Origin: Amoebidium appalachense
Lineage: Eukaryota; Ichthyosporea
Length of the DNA stretch: 64,000 nucleotides
Direction: 5' to 3'
Assembly (NCBI GenBank): GCA_963693365.1
Contig: CAVNZM010000007.1
Span: 2,046,001 to 2,110,000 of the forward strand
Shown here: piece after piece, positions 50,182-63,919 of the stretch
Layout: every line of letters starts with the position of its first letter
Numbering within the stretch: position 1 is the first letter of the stretch
Notes under the pieces: model-generated
Told to the model about the DNA's origin: nothing
What the model saw: only the letters and a program-made list of their open reading frames with translations
Database searches by the model: none
Program-made: the position numbers and the translations under genes

Positions 50182-51449
50182 GGGTTTTAAAATGTTGCCT
50201 TTGTTCGGTTCACTTTTGCACGGCTTGTTGCTAGCCTCTGCCGCCAGGCAGTATACACATGTCACTGCAACCTTTGAGGTCCTTACATGAAGTTCCCACT
50301 TCCCTCCAACGAGCTTGGCTTCGTTGTGTAAACTTGATATCCGTTGGTGTGAGAGAGTTGGGCACACGGGCGCTTCCCATCGTTTCCCTCCCTCCCCCCC
50401 CCCCCCCCCCCCCCCCCCTCTCAAACAGACGCGAAAGGGGGAGGGGGGAGGGGGGGTTCCCTTATGCCTTGTGTACCTCGTTCTCTTCTGTCTTTGCTGC
50501 TGCTGCATCTCACCCTCGACAAAGTTTTTGACATCATGCATGCTCGTTCCTTTTGCGCACTTACCTAGCCATTGGTGTTGCAGCGGCCAACATGATTGCT
50601 GCCGGGCATGCGGACTGTGTTGTTGCTGGGGGTGTAGAGACCATGTCGGATGTGCCCATCCGCCTCAACCGCGCCATCAGAAAGGTTGCCATTAACTCCA
50701 AGAAGGTAAGAACCAAGCCCCCGCCTCACGTTCCTCCTCCTCACCCCCCCCCTCCCCCAAGCAGCAGCCTGGGTGGTGCCTGACATAACCATATCCCTGT
50801 TTAAATAGCTCTAAAACTGTGGTTGCCTGAGTAACTTGTGCGGGGATTTCAAAGCGGAGATCATCCCAATCCCCACCTCGCCTTCCCCCCCCACAGACAC
50901 ACAGACACACACCGTCTCCCCCCGCCCACTCACCCATCTCCTCCCGCCACACACTTTACCCCAAGTAGATGCCTGAAACCACACCCATCAGCGCCCTTTG
51001 CATGGGGTGCAGGTTGGGCGGTCAAGAATCATTAGCCTGCACCTATTGTCACAGTTTGGTTCCATTTCACACACTGACCTCTATCTCTGTTCCCCATGAT
51101 TGCAGTACCAAGGGTTTGCCGGGATGGTTCGTGCCTTCCAGACCATCAGCAAGGGTGGTGGAGTAGGCATCGAGCTGCCGGCCATTGCCGAGTTCAGCAC
51201 GTCGGAGGTGATGGGCCACAGTGCTGACCGGTTGGCTATTGCTTTTGGCGTCAGCAGGAAGGAACAGGATGACTTTGCCCTGCGCTCACACGTCAATGCT
51301 AAGAATGCGCAGGATAAGGGGTAGGTTGGTGTTTTGTTTTTGTTCTTGTGAGAGGGAAGGTTGTTGTGGTGTTTACATGTGACCGCAAAGAACACGTATA
51401 GTTTGAGGGAATGGTGGACTTTGATGCAAGACAGCTCTCGGGAGAAGGG

Positions 51450-51484
<35 letters not shown>

Positions 51485-52006
51485 TCACACTTGAGTGTAG
51501 GGAATGCTAATCGTTTGATTTGTATGTGCCCCGGACGAGGGGGGAAGGGGGGGGGGGGGGGGGGGGGGTAAGAAAGGGCTGGCTGACTGGGATTTTTGGG
51601 TGTGCTGCTGTTTTTGGGTGTTTTAGTTTTTTGTGTATGGTGGGGAGGGGGGGGGGGGAGGGGGGAGATGCACCAATGCTTATGGGAAAGGTGGTAAGAT
51701 GTAAGCGCGGTTTGTGCGTAATCAAGCTGTGTAGGTTATTTGGGGAATTGGGAGAGTTAGTAACTCCCTGCACTTTACCATATCCCTTCAATTATTGAGC
51801 TGACGCTGTTTTTAGGTACCTGAGCGACGTGATCCCCGTCAAGGTGCCTGGCAGCTCCAAGTACATCACGCAGGACAACGGCATCCGGACAAGCACCCCA
51901 GAGAAGCTGGCCACCCTCAAGCCCGCATTCATCAAGCCCTATGGCAACGTCACTGCTGCAAACGCTTCATTCTTGGTATGGTTCGAAGAGTTCAAGAAAG
52001 AGGGAG

Positions 52007-52068
<62 letters not shown>

Positions 52069-52129
52069 GGTAAAGTCAACGCGCCATTTGGTGAAAATGG
52101 ATGAAGACCGAAAGAAAAAGGGTGGAGAA

Positions 52130-52165
<36 letters not shown>

Positions 52166-52495
52166 GGTATGGAGGGCTGTCGGTTGATGTAATGGAGAAT
52201 GAAGCTGAGTACTAGAAACAAGAGGCTAGACTGTATGGTTTGATGAGCCGGAGTGAGTCTGGTGTGTGTGGTGTGGCTGGGAAGGTAGGCTTGAGAGCGG
52301 GGGGAGGGGGGGGGGGGGGGGAGTGAGGCTTTTGAGGTTGGTTGGCAGCTAGGACGGTCAGGACTAAAATTTTTATATTGGGCAGACGGATGGTGCGTCT
52401 GCCTGTCTGATCATGTCCGAGGAGAAGGCCCTGGCCATGGGCTACAAGCCAAAGGTACATTTCTCTCTCTCTCTCTCTCTCGCTCTCTCTCTCTC

Positions 52496-52536
<41 letters not shown>

Positions 52537-53104
52537 CCCCGCCCCCCCCCAAAAAATCCCTATCTCTACCCCTTAGTCACTCTCCACTTCGTCCTCCCCT
52601 CTTCCCGCTCTCTTCACTGCCTCCTCGCTCCCCTCATCTTTTCCTTCCATGCACACTCCAAAAATGATCTGTTACATGGTATGAGTTGTGCTAGAGGTAG
52701 GAATGTGCAGTGTTTCGAGGGGGCAGCAAACCAACAGGTGTCCTCCACTCTTGGGTTGCTGCAGAGAATGTGTCCGTGCATTGAGATGCTTCTGTTAGTT
52801 GTCGTTTATCTCAGAAAGGTGACAACCTGGGCTCTTCCCTGTGCTCCCCTTGGTTATGCTTTCTTTCTTTCATACCTCTGCAGCATGAAGTTATTGGTGC
52901 CCATGTCGCCACATGCACTTGCATTCTCTGCCTGAACATGGCGCGCGCACGCACACACACACACACACGCCTGCCCCATCCCGGCCCGCTGTATGAGTTG
53001 GGCCTTCCCATCATGTCAAAATTGCATGTGTTTTGCATGTTTGCTTTTGTGTTTCGTCATCTTTTAACCCTCCCCCTCCCCCCCCCCCCCCCCCAAAAAA
53101 AAAA

Positions 53105-53152
<48 letters not shown>

Positions 53153-54063
53153 CGTACCTGCGCGAGTGTGTGTTTGTTTCGCAGGACCCCAAGGAGGAGC
53201 TCCTTCTAGGCCCCGCCTTTGCCACAGCCAAGGTTCTCAACAAGGCCGGGCTTGGGATGAAGGACATTGACGTTGCTGAGTTCCATGAGGCATTTGCTGG
53301 TCAGGTCCTGGCCAACCTGACGGCACTCGACAGCCAGAAGTTCTGCACGGAGAAGATCGGCACCAGCGGTATGTCTTGACACCTCCGTTACACATACACA
53401 TGCACACGCCACATACACACAAACCAGGACTCAAACACAAAATTGAGACACACACGCACGTAAACACACACAAACACGTTTTATCACCACACCCCTCCCA
53501 GTCCCCAATCTGTGGCCTTTGTGAGCCCGCACACATGCAGGCGTGCTCTACGGAGCATTTAGGATGCCCCGTGTTTATTTGGTTTCTCGTATCTCTTACA
53601 TATCTCATGACCTACCATGTTGACCTCTTACACTGAAGCAATGTGTGCTTCACCCTAACTGCGTGCTCACTCATAAAAATAATACGCGGTCAGAATTGCA
53701 GCTCAGTCCTGTTCCCCCCCCCCCCCCCCCCCCCCCCCCGGACTGCCACCCGCCTCTTTCTGCTCATACTCCGAAGTACATGATCTTGCATTCCCCCTCC
53801 CCCTCCTCGCGGCGTCTCACACGCACTAACGCCTTCATTTGTTACAATGTGCAGACAAGGTTGGTGCGCCAGCCATGGACAAGCTCAACAACTGGGGTGG
53901 TTCCCTCTCCATCGGCCACCCGTTTGGTGCCACGGGTGTGCGCCTGCTCACGGCGGCAGCAAACCGCCTGCAACATGAAAACGGACAGTATGCTTTGATT
54001 GCTGCTTGCGCTGCCGGCGGCCAGGCCGTGGGTGCTATTGTGGAACGTTACCCCAGCGCATAA
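47006..54063 (+). CDS. HADHB: Mitochondrial trifunctional protein beta subunit, 3-ketoacyl-CoA thiolase (complete, 11 exons)
   Basis: Catalyses the last step of long-chain fatty-acid beta-oxidation: thiolysis of 3-ketoacyl-CoA to acetyl-CoA and a shortened acyl-CoA, in a complex with the alpha subunit on the inner mitochondrial membrane. Exons: 47006-47033, 47708-47779, 48256-48340, 48809-48953, 49753-49840, 50584-50705, 51106-51320, 51816-51975, 52386-52454, 53152-53368, 53855-54063. All phases match; 1410 bases give 469 residues (human 474). Thiolase residues are intact: nucleophile Cys130 ([10 protein letters not shown]), His373 (EFHEAFAGQ), His422 ([10 protein letters not shown]), Cys452 (AACAAGGQA). 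The N-terminus ([20 protein letters not shown]) is basic and hydroxyl-rich, as in a mitochondrial presequence. Exon 1 was chosen because its GTAGGT donor gives the phase exon 2 requires; it is the weakest exon. MSDVPIR and [18 protein letters not shown] fit HADHB better than cytosolic thiolases. Confidence 0.97.
49159..49278 (-). repeat. Dispersed repeat copy in HADHB intron 4
   Basis: Reverse-complement copy of the family seen in BIG introns: GAGGATGGGCTCTGCTTATT, then ATGCATACTCTTTATG, and ATGACGCATTCAA running into a C-run of about 32. Relative to the host gene it is antisense, as are the BIG intron copies. Confidence 0.88.
51443..52322 (+). repeat. G-tract cluster in HADHB introns 7 and 8
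   Basis: Runs of 10-45 G occur at about 51453-51482, 51546-51568, 51648-51660, 52021-52065, 52130-52163 and 52309-52321. Most other HADHB introns carry C-runs on this strand, so introns 7 and 8 are reversed in polarity. Confidence 0.85.
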
Positions 54064-54699
54064 ACTTGTATTGATGTTGATGATATATGTATGTGATAGA
54101 AGGAATGGAACCCAACAACCAAATATTCCACTGATATAGAAGTTTTTATGTGCGAGTTTATCAATAAGCCTGCAAATCATCCACACCACTTTCCCTCTTT
54201 CCTATGTGTGCCGTCCCAGATATTCAAGGTTTCTCAAAGCACGTACATGCATAAGATACGGGGAGGACGGAGGAGGTATATGTGAGATGGGAGCAGGGTT
54301 TGAAACACGGAATGCGTGAATGCCGCTGGCTTGGCATCATGTTCTGCTGTGCAGTCTGTGTTGTAATGTACATAAGTCACCTGTGGCCCCTGTGGCTGAA
54401 GTAAAGTCTTGTACTAAGTGCACACACCCGTGCTTTTTGTTGTTCCCGGGAATGTGTCACAGGATAATAATTATCAGAGGTATCCACCCCCCCCCCCCTC
54501 TCCCCGCAGTACCACTCCCGGCCTCCCCTGCACCATCACCACCTCTCCTCCTCTACGGGGTCTAAACTGGTGGATGGCCATCTGATTCACCTAAGCGTGG
54601 AATATGTGCACGTATCTAAAGATTTCCTTTGCGCTCTTGAGGCCATACAGGCCAGGCTGTGTATTTCAAATTGCACAGTGGTGGCTTTTTTTTTTTTTT

Positions 54700-54740
<41 letters not shown>

Positions 54741-55319
54741 TCGAAAGAAGACTGACGGAGATAGGAGCACGCACCAGCAAGGAAGCCTGAACCAGGGCTG
54801 CTGTTTGGAAAAATAGGGAAAATATGGTGGTTGTTTTCAAAGGTCTATGCTTAGTGCGGCGCAAGTAATATTAGATCTTCGATCGAACGTCAATGTACAT
54901 AATGATCTACCGTAAATGCGTCATAAGATCACAGTGTGTGCGTACCACGCCTCGCCGCCTGTGGCGCCTCCAAGAGCAATGATGAATTATTCTAATCATG
55001 TGACGGTCTTTCCCCCCCCATATTTTAGGTGCACGTGTAGTCTCCCTATAGGCTTTGACAATGTACCCATGGCGCCACTTGCTTACCGTGTGGCCGGGCC
55101 TTAGTAAGTAATAAAAGGTATGCTAAAAAAGTGGCCGCAGGGAGCACTAAATGTGGCTACAATGTCCACGTGCCGAAGTTACGAAACACCGACGTCATAC
55201 ACTTAGGCCCTTAGCCTATCTCATTCAGAGGCCGCCCCACATGCCATACGGTAACTTGTCTGTGCACATGCATGAAGTTAAACTTCAGAATCTCTAAGTT
55301 ACTTCATGGCGGCGGCCCA

Positions 55320-55380
<61 letters not shown>

Positions 55381-55752
55381 TAACCCACCCCTGGCCCAAC
55401 CCTCTTCCCCGGGGTGCGTCGTTAATTCAGAGCTGCAGCCTTCAGATTATCTGTATTGTACGTACTCTCCCTCCGAAAAATGTATCAAGTTCATTATTAT
55501 TAAATATAATGTGACTGTAAGGTTGCAGTATTGACACATGCAGTCATTGACCCGTTGCATAATTATTGTCTACACACTCTAGACGCAATATTCAGTACTT
55601 TTTGGTATTACTAACCGTAACCGTAACCGTTGTTATAAAAAATTGTGTAATGTGTGCCTGTGCACGCACGCGCGTTTCCTCTATGTAGCTGTACTACATG
55701 AATGCATATAGTATTGGTGGTGTTGGTGGTGGTGTATGCATGCGTGCATGCG

Positions 55753-55803
<51 letters not shown>

Positions 55804-56236
55804 ACGCATGTCTGTGTGCGCGTGGGGAGGGTTGGAGGGGGGAGAGAGCTCGAGAGAGAATATCATGAGTGGCTGCCCGTTGTATGGTGCACTATTTTGG
55901 CAAGGTAATTTATGTATATTCTCACTCTGTGGTCACAGACCAACAGAAACACCGGATATGTAGGGCAACTACCATGACAATATAAAACGACAGCATAAAA
56001 CCATTGTACAGTACCATGATACATCATTGATCTATTGTGATTTGTACCCTTTCTTGCTGCAAATCTAGAATTTGTAGGTGTTGAAAATATCAAAAACTAC
56101 CACAAATACAAATAATGTTCATTCTTTCTATCTGTCCCCCAACACAGATATCCCCACAATCGGAATGACATCCTAGATTTCGGAAAATAACCAACACCAT
56201 CATACATACACCGGTTAACTTAAATTTAAGTACACA

Positions 56237-56272
<36 letters not shown>

Positions 56273-57305
56273 AACACACGCGCACGTGCACGCACACAAA
56301 CAACCCAAAAAAAAAAAAAAAAAAAAAAAAAAGGGAAAGAGAACGAAAGGAGAGGAAAAAAAAAAAAAAAAGAGAAAGAAAAGCCGAAAACACAAACACA
56401 CCCACAGGCAAACAAACACACACAACAAGACCGTAATGCAAAAACTATATAGCAGTCTAGGCATGTAGTGCGGACGGTCACAAAAGATCCGTCACCACAA
56501 CACCAACATACTATTAAAACACGCCGCATACGAGATATATGTAAGCTCTGTTGAAAGTGAGGAGGGAGCAAACAAAGTAACAAGCAAACATATAAAACGT
56601 AGCAGTAGATAAGAAGGAAAAACAAAAAACACTGCCCGTAGTAGAGCAGAGCATACGACAGCAGGAATAATATATCCGCCGAGCAGGTAACCCGGTGTTC
56701 CTCATCGATAAATGGTCCCTTTCATACGAGCCTGGTGAAAAAGAAAATATTAGATGAAAGACTGAAGGATTTCCCCCCCTCCCCCTCCTCTCCCCGCCCT
56801 CCCCCCCCCCCCCCCCCCCCCCCCCCCTCCCCAACCCCCAAGAACACGGACACCTATAGACACACACGGACACACACACGGACACACACACGGACACACA
56901 CACGGACACCTATAGACACACACGGACACACACACGGACACACACACGGACACACACACAGGCACACGTGCACGCCTTCGCACACCCTCTCTTCCACCCA
57001 CCCACCCACCCACCCACCCAAACCCACCACCACCATCAACTTCACGCAAGACCCCAAGCTTTCATCCAACCTCATTTTCCTTTCCTTCACAGACACATGC
57101 ATCCCAACATTTGCTCAAAGCAACATATACCACAATCTTCCACACCATGTGTGCCAACAAATGGATAGCTATGTGTGATGATTCACAAAATGTTCAAAGG
57201 TTGATCATATATGCAACTTGTGTGTGTTGAGTGTTGCGCATGAGCATGCGATTCTGACGTGCTTTACCCGCTCCCCCCATCCCTGGCTCATCCTCGGGTT
57301 ATCCG

Positions 57306-57341
<36 letters not shown>

Positions 57342-57679
57342 CCATCCCCATCCCCCCCTCCCCACTTCCCCCCTCCCCCCTCCCTGTGTCTGTGGATGCA
57401 TGTTTGCGTTACTGAACGAAGAAGGGAAGGAGGAGTGGGGGGGTGGGGGAGGGATGGCATATGGACATTACCAGAACACGCAGACACAAGCACAAAGAGG
57501 TTGGGTGTTTGTGTGTTTTTCTGCCCCCTTCCTGTCAGAACAACCACTGCCACACTCCGATTCACACCCACACATACCACGTACATGCGTACATAACGCA
57601 ACCCCCCCCCCCCCCAAAAAAAAAAAAAAAAAAAAAAAAACCACGAGCATAATAAGTGAAGAAAACAGAATGCTTACCC
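54064..57679. other. Convergent intergenic region between HADHB and the chromo-barrel gene
   Basis: No gene is supported. It contains a T-run into G-run block (54687-54739), a C-run of about 57 (55320-55377), three copies of the hexamer CCGTAA (55614-55631), a (GT)n tract (55762-55800), a C-then-A compound (56239-56332) and a 12-base minisatellite. Neither flanking gene has an obvious AATAAA close to its stop. Confidence 0.5.
56855..56961 (+). repeat. 12-base minisatellite
   Basis: The unit ACACACACGGAC recurs about eight times, with the variant ACACCTATAGAC appearing twice at about 48-base spacing. This indicates a higher-order repeat. Confidence 0.9.
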
Positions 57680-59224
57680 TCACGCATGCTGTGGTGCCGC
57701 GATATGCATCGAACTCCGCACAGGAACTTGCCCCTGCCCCTCCATTCCCTGTTCACCCCCCATGGGTTTTGGCGATGGAATTTGCTGTCCGATTAGCGAT
57801 CTCCTACCGGGGGTTAACATATGTCCCGAATATTGATCCGTATGATGCGTCTCGTGAGTTTGAAGGGACGCTCCGTCATCGGTGACATTTGTAAACGCCG
57901 GAGATCTCATCGATCCGTAATCGCTCCTCTGATCGATACTATCGGATCTCACAACGATCGGATCTTCCCCCTCCCGGTACAGACCCGACCCCACCCTGCC
58001 CACTCCGAGGCGATGGAGTATACTGTGGGTTTTCTGCCCCGCTGTGCATATACACGTATTGGGTGGAGGGGTGGGGGGTGCGAAATTCCGTGGGGGGGTG
58101 CATGCGACAACGGGTTATTGTTCCCCCCAACATGCGAAATATTCGGGTTATTATGTCGCGAATTGTGCGAACTACCATCGCTCACTTCGCCCGTGACGCT
58201 TATCCTCGGGGTGTTAGCGTTGGGGTTAGTGTTATTCATCGTACCGGCATTCGGGCTGTTCCCCCAAGACCCAACCTGTGGCAATCTGTGTGGAGCGAGG
58301 CCCCCGTTCTGATCGGTGGGTTGTGGGGGATTCCTGTGCTGCGGAGCCGGTTGGTATTGCCCGTTTTGTGGGTGTTGGTGTTGTGGTAGGTGGGGTGGTT
58401 GTTGGTAGCGTTGTGGTGGTGATGGTCTCTGAGCCATATTCCCGTGGGATTCGGAGTGTAACATAACTATGTTTTGTGGGTGTGGGGCGTAGTTTACACC
58501 CGGCATGTTTGGGTGTGTTCTAGGGCTGGGTGTGTGATTGGGGGGAGGATTAGACCCTAGGCCCGGCTCAGACAGACGACCCCTTGGAACCATAACGACC
58601 GTGGATGGTTGGGCGTGAGGAGGGTAAGAGGAACGTCTCATTCCGTCGACTGGAACCATTTGCACCCACTCCGGCCCCCCATGATGATTGGGCGGCGGAG
58701 GTCCCGGAATGCGAACCACGCGGCGCATGGTGGGGGGAGGGCGATCGGGGGGATCCATGGTCCCTCGCAAATCCATTCGATGGTGGAAACTTGCATACGC
58801 CCGACGCCTATCAATCGCGTTTCCGGACCCGTCGACAAATCTCCGATACACCAAAATCCGCTGCGGAGGCGGGGGTCTTTCAGACCTCTGCACACTAATA
58901 CCCCGTGGATAGTCACCTGGGTAGGGGGGGTTCATTTCCGGACCGTGGGAATTTTGCCAATTATAGCTGTCCGTAGGGGGGTTGGGGTCCGAGTAGTGTC
59001 TTGTGACAGCCGGCCGTGCGAGGTCTGGGGTCTGTGATGGATTTCCCGATCTCTGTTGTTGGTATGCAATATCTCCGGGTGGGGGGAGGGGGGTCTATAG
59101 CCCGGTCGGTATGCAAGCGGTGCGGAGTGGGGTCGGTGCTCTGACCAGTCGGGTGCCTGGGTGAATATAAATGTGTCAGTGTCTAAGCTATGGGATCAAA
59201 CCCCCCCCCCCCCCCCCCCCCCCC

Positions 59225-59305
<81 letters not shown>

Positions 59306-60672
59306 ACAAAAAAAAAAACAAAAAAAAACCTGTCCCCACACCCACCCACACAAACAAAACAAGAAAAAAGAAAAAGAAAAAGGGAAACAAAAGCAGATGC
59401 TTCTTCAAGATCCTCCCCCCCCCCCCCCCCCCCCTCCCCTCCCAACAACCCTCCCCCTCCCCCTTCCCCTCCCCCCCAAACAACAACACCCACCCACCCA
59501 CCCACCCACCCACCTGCACATATTCACCATCCATCGTTACCCCCTCCCCCTCCGCCTCCCACGGTCTCACAATAGGCGACGGTGCCCCATACTGGTTCAC
59601 ATGTTGGCCGTAGGGGGAGGGAGACCTCCCCTCACTCCCCATAGACATCCTCTGGCCCCGCACGTGCGGGCTCGCATGCTGCGCGTGTTCTTGGGGGGGT
59701 CCGTAGAACAAAGAAACCCCCCGAGCCCTATCCCCACCACCCATACCACCAGCCCCGCGTGCGTCCCTCCCTTCCTGTGTGTGTCTATCTGGGCCGTCAT
59801 CTGACCACCTTCTCTCCCTTTCTGATTGGACGGCGGAATAGTCCCACCCGTCTTGTTCATTGGTGTACTCGCCGTCCCTGGCATAGTTGACGGAATTGGG
59901 ATTAAGGGCGCGCGGATCGTCGTAATCGGAGTGGCGATTGTACATGGGTCCGCGATTGTACGATTGTTGTTGTTGTTGTTGGCTGTAGTTGTTGGCTTCT
60001 TCATCTTCGCGCCGAACTTCACTCTCCTGCAATGGTTAAGGTAGTAAAATGTGTGAGTTTTGGAAGTTTGAGAAAATAGTGGCGGTGGTGTGGATACAGT
60101 GCATAAGCAACATGCCAAGCGGGGGTTGGGTTAGCTTCTGGTTTGATTTTATTCCTAATTCGTTGGTTTGGTGGTGTGCGTTTAACAGTTACAGCTAGTT
60201 CCCTCCTTCCCCCCTCCCCCTCCCCCCTTCTTTTCTCTCTCTCTCTCTCTCTGTGTGTGTGTGCGTGCGCTTGTGTTCCACGGCGGTTTAGGGGGAGGCA
60301 TAAGGGAGTAACAATAAAAAAGGCGGAACAATGCCCCTCCCCCACCCCCCCTCCCCTCCACCCATCCACACACACACCCACACACAAAAAAAAACAAAAA
60401 ACAACGGAAAGGCAACCAACACCTTTATAAAGCAAAGCAACGCTCGAACAAGGTGATGGTCGCGGCGGTGGTACTATGCGTGCCTGTGCGTGCGCGTATG
60501 TATGTGTGTGTTTTAGTGTGCGTGTGTTTATCTGCACGTGCTTTACTGATGGAGTGTGTATGTGTATTTTAGTGAGTGTGTTGTATGTATGCGTGTGTAT
60601 CTCTATTTGTGTGTGTTTCTAGTTTGCGAACGTGCGCATGTGTGTGTCAGTGCATGCATGTGCTTGCACGTG

Positions 60673-60735
<63 letters not shown>

Positions 60736-62498
60736 ATTCATGTGCATGTGTGCAATCACCACACACCTGCTGGCTCTGACCTTCCCACCGTTGTTGCTGC
60801 CACTCCCCTGCGTTCCCCCCCTCCACCTCCCCCTGCCCCTGCCCCCATCCCTCTTCCTCACGTGTCTGCCTTTCATCCTCTCTCCCCGTCCCCTCGTTTT
60901 CGTTTTGCATCTCTCCTTCCCTTTCTTTCCTTCCCTCCACACGTTCTCCTCCTTCACCCATCACGTCGCCGCTCACATTATCCCCTCCTCCGCTCACATT
61001 TTCCAAGTTTTCCGAACGCATTCGTTTCGCCCCTTGCCCCATGGCACTTACGATGTTGGTCGAATTTGAGCGTTCTCGCTTTGAAACTTCGTTTTTATCC
61101 CCGCCACCGGTACCGCTGGTTACGCTTTGGGGGGGGTCTAACAGCCGGAAATTCCTCTGTTCCTGAAGTGTCCCCCCCGTCGTCATTTTCAGTTGTCGGT
61201 GCGGCGGGTTGTGCAGTGAGTGGGGAAGAAACACTTTTGTTTGTTACGTCAGGCGTATCGGCGAGGTTGGGGGTTGATGCGGATTTTTCTTTGCGCGGTT
61301 TCTTGGTTCTGTGGGCAGGTGCCGAATTCGGCATTGACGTGTCCTGTTGGGAAGCAAAAACAGTGAGAAATTATGACGAAGGGGTGGGCGAGGGAAAGGT
61401 GACTGCTGGGGAGTTGTGCCCAAACAAAAAAGAGAAGGACAAGATTTTTTATGTCTTGCTTTACTTTTTTTTTCCTTGGGGCGGGGAGGGGGGAGGTCGT
61501 CGGCTGTAACCCCAAAACAACTGTATTCACTAGATTGCTTGGAAAACCATCCATACAGCCCACCCCACATACACCCACACGTCCACCCCACGTGCAAACA
61601 CAACACAACACACACAACCCCCCCACAAGCACAAAAGCACACAAGAACCCCCCCCCCCCCCCCACACACACACACGTACACCCACCCACCCACCCACCTG
61701 CTCGTTGCCCTGAGATGACCTTTCAGAATTCACTGCCCTTCTTATCCTCCCCCCCTCGGCCCTCACATGACTCGTGCGCCCGTTCGACGCAGTTTCACCC
61801 GTCTCGTTTTCACGTTCCCCCACCACACCGCTATCCTTTTGTCTCAGAGATTTTTCCTCTTCCTCCCTTCCCTTCTCACCCCTCTCTTCCTCTTTTCCCT
61901 TTTGTCTTTCCCTTTTGTTTCTCTCCGTTCTCCCAACAGCACCCGCGCTCGTTCTGGGACTTTGCGTGTCTGCGTTCGGTTGAGGCATGTGTACGGCGCT
62001 GTCTCGTTTTCTTCGTGAAGAGTTCAATTCCGCCGTTTCCCTTTTCTCCTTTTCCCTCTTTTCCTTTGCTCTTTTCTTGGAACCAAACGTTAACCTGAGG
62101 ACCAAATGTGGTGTTTTTTGTTGTGTTTCCTCTCCCTCTTCCCCCTCTTCCTCTTCTTCTTTCCCGTCTTCCCCTTCACTCTCTCCACCAACCTCGCTTG
62201 CACGTTCCGACCCCTTATCCACATGCGCATTTTCACTCTCACTATCATTCGAAACCGGTTTTTCATCCACCAATTTCCCGGTTTTTTGTGTTTCCGTAAG
62301 CGGAGGTGACGGGGACCCGCTAACAGTTTCCCTCTTCGGCCCGGCAGACATGAGCGGACTCGGGTCAGGTTTCGGTTCGGAGGTTACCGGGTCGTGGGTC
62401 GGGAGGCCCGAACCGGGAGTCGACTCTGTGGGTGTGGAGGGAATGCTCCCTGATGCTTGAAACGCTAAGGAAGAGGGGGAGGAGTGGAGAATGGTAAT

Positions 62499-62540
<42 letters not shown>

Positions 62541-63389
62541 GTTGAGGGGAATAGGATGTGGAGAAGGGTGATGGGAGTGGAATGGGTGGTGGTGACGGGT
62601 TGTGGGGTTGGGGGGGGGGGGGGGGGGGGGGGGGGGTCGGGGTGTTGAGGGGAATAGGATGTGGAGAAGGGTGATGGGAGTGGAATGGGTGGTGGTGACG
62701 GGTTGTGGGGTTTGGGGGGGGGGAGGGGGGGGGGGGGGGGGGGGGTCGAGCATTGTCAGTTGAAAAATCCATCGACAGTTTCTTGGCCCTCAATCAACAG
62801 ACAAGCAAACAAACAGAACAATAGAATAAAATGAAATAAATGAGAGGAAATGAAATGAAATGTATCAGAAAGAAACAAGAACCCAGCATAGCCACAGACA
62901 CCCACGTAACAGGGCGTACCAGGAGAAACAACAAATTGCAACCACCCCCCCCCCCCCAAAAAGGCCCATCATCCCGCCCACCCCTCCCCACAACCCCTGC
63001 CCCAACTCACTCCTCCCTCCCGCTAAACCCTCCCTTTCCACACTCACCGCAACCACATCATCCCTTCTCCCCCCCCCCCCCCCCCCCCCACCACCTCCCG
63101 CTCCCCCCCCTTCCCTCAATCCCCCCTCCCCATACCCGCATCAACCACCCCACTTACCCGGTTTCTTAGCTGAAGGCCTACTGTTTGTCTTCTTTAGTGA
63201 TCGCGGTGCACCATCTGTTGTTTCATGTTTGTGTGCGGTGGGTGGCGGTGCGGAGGAGTCTTCCAATTGGGTAACAATCATGCCCTTGAGTTCACGCGCC
63301 TGCTCTACACTCACCACCTGTTGCTCCGTGATCCATTCGTCATACCTGTGTGTGTGTACGTGTGTACGTGTGTGTGCGTGTGTGTGAGT

Positions 63390-63423
<34 letters not shown>

Positions 63424-63748
63424 TGTGTGTGTGTGTATTATGTGTGTGTGTGTGTATGTGTGTGCGTGTGTGTGTGCGTTTTGGTCATTTGAGTCGCATT
63501 AAATGGTGGGAAAGAAAGGCAGAAAGGACATACACACATGTTCATGGAAAACATACCTAATGTATGCCGGAGAAGACAAGAAACAAAGAAATCAGTGCAG
63601 AAAAGAACATAAAACAACGAGCTGACATGATACTACTTGAAACAGGCTTGAACCATTGGTAAACCAGGAAATGGAGGGTGGGAGAGAAGGGTAAGTGTTG
63701 GTGTGTGTGTGTGAGTGTGTGTGTGTGAGTGTGTGTTCCGGGGGAAAA

Positions 63749-63787
<39 letters not shown>

Positions 63788-63871
63788 CAATATGCTTTAC
63801 AACATACAGAATACACATTTATGACAGACAACACAATGCTAGCTTGCAAAACACATATAAACAGTATCCAT

Positions 63872-63919
<48 letters not shown>

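Noticed and set aside
55612-55632. Telomere-like CCGTAA repeats
   Set aside because: Only three units, which is too few to call an interstitial telomere.
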